Positions 58,639 to 64,000 of a stretch of 64,000 bases of DNA are shown here, piece by piece. The stretch covers positions 3,573,501-3,637,500 of the forward strand of contig JBBPUQ010000007.1 of NCBI GenBank assembly GCA_038501195.1. Reading direction: 5' to 3'. Each line of letters starts with the position of its first letter. Position 1 is the stretch's first letter. Below the pieces are notes generated by a model. It did no database searches. It was not told the DNA's origin and saw only the letters and a list, made by a program, of their open reading frames with translations. A program made the position numbers and the translations under genes. This DNA is from Nemania diffusa (lineage: Eukaryota > Ascomycota > Sordariomycetes > Xylariales > Xylariaceae).

Positions 58639-60800
58639 ATACTAGAATCGTTTAGTGTAATTAGTGCAGCAAGAAACAAGAATGGATTACCTACTAGATA
58701 GGCATTGACTGTGCAATCTGGTGGTCACTATCGAGTTGTTTAGAGACAATATCAAGGAAACAAGAAGTCATCTAATTGAGTGTTTAGCTTCAGCTTACTT
58801 GCGATTTGCACAATTTTCTTTCTTCATAGCACCGCTACTGAATTTCAAGGTCTCCTCTTCATGTTCGAAATAACCAGTGATGAATTATTATTATTTTAGC
58901 TTAGCGAATGTGAATAACTGCATTAATCTTATCATAATTACTTCATGATTTGCTGCAATCGACATTTTTGCGATAATGCCTCGATTCTATTCTTGCCGGC
59001 TCAGTGTAGCTAATATTTTGGAACGTGACAACTAGTCAGTGCTGGCTACTTCAGCGAGTAAGTATTAGAAATTTCCTACCGATTCTTTTGGTTTTAAGCT
59101 TATTTGCTCTTGATATTTTTACTTTGTCTCAATAGCGTCTTCCTACGTAGTCCTTTCGAAGGAGATATCACAGGACATTCTCCCGTACTAGGTGGTTGAC
59201 CAGTGGCAGCTGAACCAGAAAACCAAAAACAAAATACAAGCACACGATTTAGATTATTATATTCACCGCCGCTCTCACAGTACTCAAGCTCTTTGCAGTA
59301 TCGGAGCTTATTAGCGATCTATCATTATTCTGAAAATCAGCACCACCAGTGATACCGCACGGACAAAAGAATAAGGCCCATTGGTGCCGGAATATCAAGG
59401 GATGTGTGACTTCTTACCACACAAGGGATAATCTAGATTTTATTACAGACTTTATCATATGTAGTCTGAAATTGAAGTCAACAATACAATGCCTGTTTAT
59501 TGTACGCCAACGTTAGGTCCGACCTTCGGCAAACTTCGCGAAACTATGGCTTTTGTCATCCTATGTACTCTAAGTGAGAGCTGCCTAACATTGTATTCAA
59601 GTAGGACAACTCCGAGGACAGCCGGCAATGAACCTTACACTGCCACCCGAGACATCCTGTACCAAGTCACCGTGGAGATGGGCCCAAACGTGTGTCCTCT
59701 TGATTGGATACTGGAGGTAAGGTGTTGATAATAACAGCCAGTAACGATAAGGGGGGATATCTAATCTCAAAGATGCCTACAATTGTGGTGCACGCCACAA
59801 TCACAAACACTTCGGAAATTCTACATAAGATCGGAATGGTGCTTGAGGGGCGAGGGCGAGAATCTGGATATATTTCGTTACACCGGGACTAAAAGCTCAC
59901 GTCCCATTATGCAAGCTTGCATGTGTAGTCGATTAGCTGTCATAGTAAAATAAGTAATACACAACGTTCTATATTAGCTTATGTAATATGCCACTTGGAA
60001 TTTTGGCATTAGCCTGGGCTCTCAAGGTGTAACTGAGAGCTAATAAGAGTCTTACAAGATAGGTAGCTTCTATAGAAGGAGAATGATGTGCGCTGGTACA
60101 TGAATAGGAGCACTCGCTTTGCTGTGTAGCGTTGGTTGGCTAGTCTCTCGACTTCATCACCTGCTGAAGCTTGTGAACACATATTCGGAAGGTAGCATTA
60201 GAGTATCATCATTCATTAATGCATTCTCTGAGACAACACCGGGCTGTAGCGCTTCATATGTTGACCCTCTTCGGCTGTTTGAGGAGACCAGGGGTGCACT
60301 GCAGCTGGAGAGTCGCCATTTGCCATGTTATCATACTGTGCCATTTCTGATACAGATACACTAATGCGACGGGCCGAACCGGGTGCAACAGTTATGGTGG
60401 GCCATTACCACATTATCCGACATAACTTTTTTACTCCGCTTTTTTAGATCAAGACATACCGTAGATAAAGTATAGGTCTGCTATATACCTATTACATATC
60501 GTGTAAAATTTTTTTTTACATAAGATTTATTTGTATTTATTAAAATATTTGTTGTTTTAGCAGCTGCTATAATAATGATAATAAGACTATATAGCGAGAC
60601 TATATCTAAGTGCTATATATAACAAAACTATATAACGAGATTAAGCTTAATATAGCGATTTGTTATAAAAAACAGGCTTAACAATAACAACAGTAACAGC
60701 AACAATAATAATAATAACACTGTTTATTGTTGTGACGATTTACACAGGCCATTGACTTTTACGCCTATCTTATTGATCGTGGACTGAGACCTATGCACCC
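58639..60800. other. Island of normal composition between two A+T blocks
   Basis: About 2.2 kb of ordinary base composition between the LTR element and the next A+T block. One tentative two-exon gene (59489-59892) is the only coding candidate. Around 60430-60770 composition drops and short motifs recur (ACTATATAGCGAG, ACTATATAACGAG). An (AAC/AAT)n microsatellite lies at about 60680-60720. The right end of this part (CTTAACA near 60677-60683) could be the edge of another LTR on the minus strand, but I could not find its partner end. Confidence 0.5.
59489..59892 (+). CDS. Tentative small two-exon gene
   Basis: Exons 59489-59716 and 59773-59892 would give 115 residues. The intron begins GTAAGG, has CTAATC as branch site and ends AAAG, phase 0. 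The product starts MPVYCTPTLGPTFGKLRE, contains a moderately hydrophobic segment (MAFVILCTLSESCLTLY) and ends GRESGYISLHRD. No family recognised. It sits between two degraded transposons. Short length and lack of homology make it doubtful. Confidence 0.2.
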
Positions 60801-63800
60801 TGTTGCAACATAACCCCGCGATTTTTATTGACTTATAAAAACTACGATCTCTAAAATAACTTATTTTAGAAGATCTATTTTATAAAATTTACTTTAAAAA
60901 AACTTTAGCTAAATTTTACAACTTTATTTATAATTCTATTTATAATTTTATATATTTATATATTTTATATAATATATATATATAATTTAGTTTTTTTTTT
61001 TTTTTTTTTAAAAAAATTTTAATTAATAAAATTAATAAACTAGTTTTTATACTTTTTATAATTATAATATTATTTTAAAATTATTTTTTATTTATTAATA
61101 AATATTTAATTTAAATATATAATTATTTTTTATTTTATATAGTTTATATATAATAAATAAACTATTTTAATTATATATTTAAAATAAAATTGTTAATATA
61201 ATATATTATTTATATTTTTAAAAAAAATATTACTATTTAATTAATTAATTATAATTTTAATTATTATTTTATTTATTATTTTATTATTTATAAAACTTAT
61301 TAATAATAAAAATAAATTTTATAAATTAATTTTATATTAATAATTTAAAATAGCTAACTAAAATAATAATAATAACTTTAAATAAAAAAAAGATTTATTA
61401 TTAAATAAAATATAATTACTATATAAAAAATTTAAATTGATTTTTTTTATTAATAAATAATTATATTATAAAAACGATTTAATTTAATTATATTTTTTAA
61501 ATATAAATATAAAAATAATATTTTTAAAAAAATTTTAAATATTATTTTTTAATTTTATAATATAGCTATATAATTTATATTTAAAAAACTTTTAATTAAA
61601 TTTATTAATTCATATATTATTTATTAAAATAAAACTAAAACAAAAATTAAATATTTTCAAAAGTTTATTAGTAATAAAAATAAGTTTAATATTTAAATTT
61701 ACAAATTTATTAATAAATTTAAAAAAAATAAAACTATTTTTTATAATAAAAAAAATTAAATATATTATTTATTTTTTTAATTTAAAAAATTTATTTTATA
61801 ATTAATAAAAGTTTATTATTAATTTATTATTTAATTATTTAATAATATAACTAAAATAGTTTAAATATTAATTATTATTTATTATAATTTAAATTAAATT
61901 ATAATAAGTTAATAAATTTTTATTAAATATTGTTATAAATTTTTTAAATAAATAAATATTTATTAATTTATTTTATATTTTAATAGTTTTGTTTAAAAAA
62001 TAAAAATATTTAAATTAAAATAAGTTTAATTTTTATAAAAATATTTAAATATTAATTTTAATAATAAAATTTTTAAAGCTAATATTAATTTAAGTTTTAT
62101 ATATAAAAAGTTTTATAATAAAGTTATTAAAATTATTTATAATTATTAACAATTATTTAAATAAAATTAAAAAAATTAAACTTTAAATATAGTTAATTTT
62201 AAAAAAAGCTTTTATTTTAATAATAAATTTAATAAAATTAAAAAAAAAACTAAGTTTTTTTAAAATAATAAATATAAAAAGTTAATTAATAATTAAAAAA
62301 AAATATATTAAAACAATAATATTTGTTTTAGTTATAAAAAAAAATATATATAATTAAATAATATTTTAAAAAAAATAATATATTAGCTATTTAAAAAATA
62401 AAAAATTATAATAAATTAAAATTTAATAAATTTTTTAATTTTAAAAATTTAAAAAATAAATAAAATTAATAAAAGTTTTTATATTAATTTAAATATTTAT
62501 TATAATTAATTTAAATAATTTAAATAATTTATTAAGTTTTTTTTAAATTATATAAATATAAATTAATAAAATTAATATTATAATTATTATTTTATATAAT
62601 ATTAAAATTTAAATTAATTTATTAATTAATTAATAATTAATTAAAAAAGTTAAATATTAATTTAAAACTAAAATTATTAAACTAAAAAAACTAATATTAT
62701 TAATTAATTATAATAATAAAATAATTAATAAAATAAATCAAATATTAAAAATTATTTTAAAAATAAATAAATATTATTTTTTTAATTAAAAGTTAAAATT
62801 ATTAATATTAATTATTAAATAATAATTAATTTATATTAGCTATTAAAATAAAATATTTTAATAAACTATTAATATAAATAATTTATATAATTTAATAATA
62901 TTTTAGTTTTTATATAATTCTTTTTTATAATTATTATTTTATTAAAAATTAAAACTGAAAAAATTATCGATTTAAAAATTTAATAAAATATAAATCGATA
63001 TAATAAAATAATTAAAAAATAATATTATATTTTATAATAAAATAAAATAAACTTAAAAATAAAAGTTAAATTAAAAAAAAATAATTTTAAATATTATTAT
63101 AAAATGTTATAAAATAATATATTAATTAATAATATAATTTAAAATTTTAAAACTTAAATTATTAATATAAAAGTTATTATTTAATTAAAATAAAACTATA
63201 TAAATAATTTAAATTAAATTTATTAAAAAAAACTTAATATATTTAATAAATTAATTTCGATTTAATATATTATAAAAATATTTAATATTAATTAAACAAT
63301 TAATATTAATATTTTATATAAAAAATAATAAAAAACTTTTAATAATAAATTAATATTATTTTTATTTAATAAAAATTTAAAATATATTAAATTAATAAAA
63401 TAATTAATATTTAAAAAACTAATTTATTTAAAAAGATTTTTTTTTAAAATTTAATTAATTAAAATATTATTATTTTAATTTAATTATAATATAATTTTAA
63501 AATTTAATAATAAATTTAAAAATAATAGTTTTTTATAATATTATATATTAGTTTAATATATTTTTTTTAAAAATAAAAAAATAAAAAAACTATTAAAACT
63601 AAAATTTATTAAATTAAATATAAACTTAAATATAATATTTATTTTATTTATATTTAAATTTTATTTAATTTATAAAAAATTTTATATTAATTTTTAATAA
63701 AAAAACTAATTTTTAAAAAATTAAATTATTTAAATTTTTAATTTTAAAAATATATTATTTAATTATTATAAATTAAAAATATATTTAAAATTTAATATTA

Positions 63801-64000
63801 TTAAAACTTTTAATTAATTATTATTAATAGTTAAATTTTATTTTTTAATTATATTTTAAATTAAACTAAAAACTTTTTGTTAAATAATTTTATTATTTAA
63901 TTTAAAAATAAAATTTATATAATAATAAAATTTTATTAATATTTAATTTTATAATTTATTTAATTAATTTATTAATATATATATTAATAATGTTTTAATT
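60801..64000. mobile_element. Start of a second RIP-degraded element, cut by the window end
   Basis: From TGTTGCAACA at 60801 about 60 bp of normal composition (ATAACCCCGCG, ACTACGATCTC) pass into nearly pure A+T that continues to the end of the window. The sharp TG-start and spared outer edge resemble the LTR element at 44.8 kb. C and G are visibly rarer here than in that element. No partner repeat is within the window, so the LTR assignment is inference. No coding frame can be read. Confidence 0.55.

Noticed and set aside
60500..60683. Possible solo LTR on the minus strand ending CTTAACA
   Set aside because: The candidate left end does not give a target duplication and no second copy was found in the window.

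Overview
The window looks like nuclear DNA of a filamentous ascomycete (Pezizomycotina, most likely a Sordariomycete). Introns are short (about 38-130 nt) with GTAAGT-like donors and CTAAC-like branch sites. Families typical of such fungi are present: arginase, a GT90/CAP10 glycosyltransferase, a mitochondrial transcription factor B, a Zn-cluster regulator, DUF1479, DUF1993 and UstYa/DUF3328. The last third has extreme A+T blocks of the kind left by repeat-induced point mutation (RIP). All exon structures below were worked out by hand from splice signals and reading-frame phase.

Layout. 0-5.4 kb: an unrecognised 494-residue gene (minus strand), then a gene-poor stretch. 5.4-10 kb: arginase, a four-helix membrane protein and a 79-residue hydrophilic protein. 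11.3-18.4 kb: a GT90 glycosyltransferase and the mitochondrial transcription factor, both on the minus strand. 19.3-24 kb: a small GPI-anchor-like protein with a Gly-Val repeat, an ankyrin protein whose 5' exon does not join cleanly, and a conserved fungal protein of unknown function. 26.3-34.5 kb: a DUF1993 protein, a gene 3' end, a Zn-cluster regulator divergent from a DUF1479 oxygenase-like gene, and a nucleotidyltransferase-like protein. 35.4-37.5 kb: a secreted TolB-like propeller. 37.5-41.5 kb: no gene recognised.

41.5-44.7 kb is the most interesting part. Two UstYa-family genes, each with both HxxHC motifs and one membrane anchor, flank a tiny secreted peptide precursor (63 residues spliced, signal peptide, one KKR Kex2 site, candidate core VDPSVGF). 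This is the layout of a fungal dikaritin-type (ustiloxin-like) RiPP pathway. A second, diverged core copy sits in frame just after the stop codon, so the precursor may be a shortened multi-copy one.

44.8-58.6 kb is a 13.8-kb LTR element, 173 bp from the cluster. It has two 320-bp direct repeats with TGAAACG/CGTTTCA ends and an ATAC target duplication. Its interior has decayed to almost pure A+T, while the outer edge of each LTR is spared. A 2.2-kb island of ordinary composition follows. From about 60.8 kb a second, even more A+T-rich element begins and runs off the window.

The housekeeping genes appear unrelated to each other. Only two groups suggest shared function: the Zn-cluster regulator with the DUF1479 gene (common 646-bp upstream region), and the RiPP-like trio.
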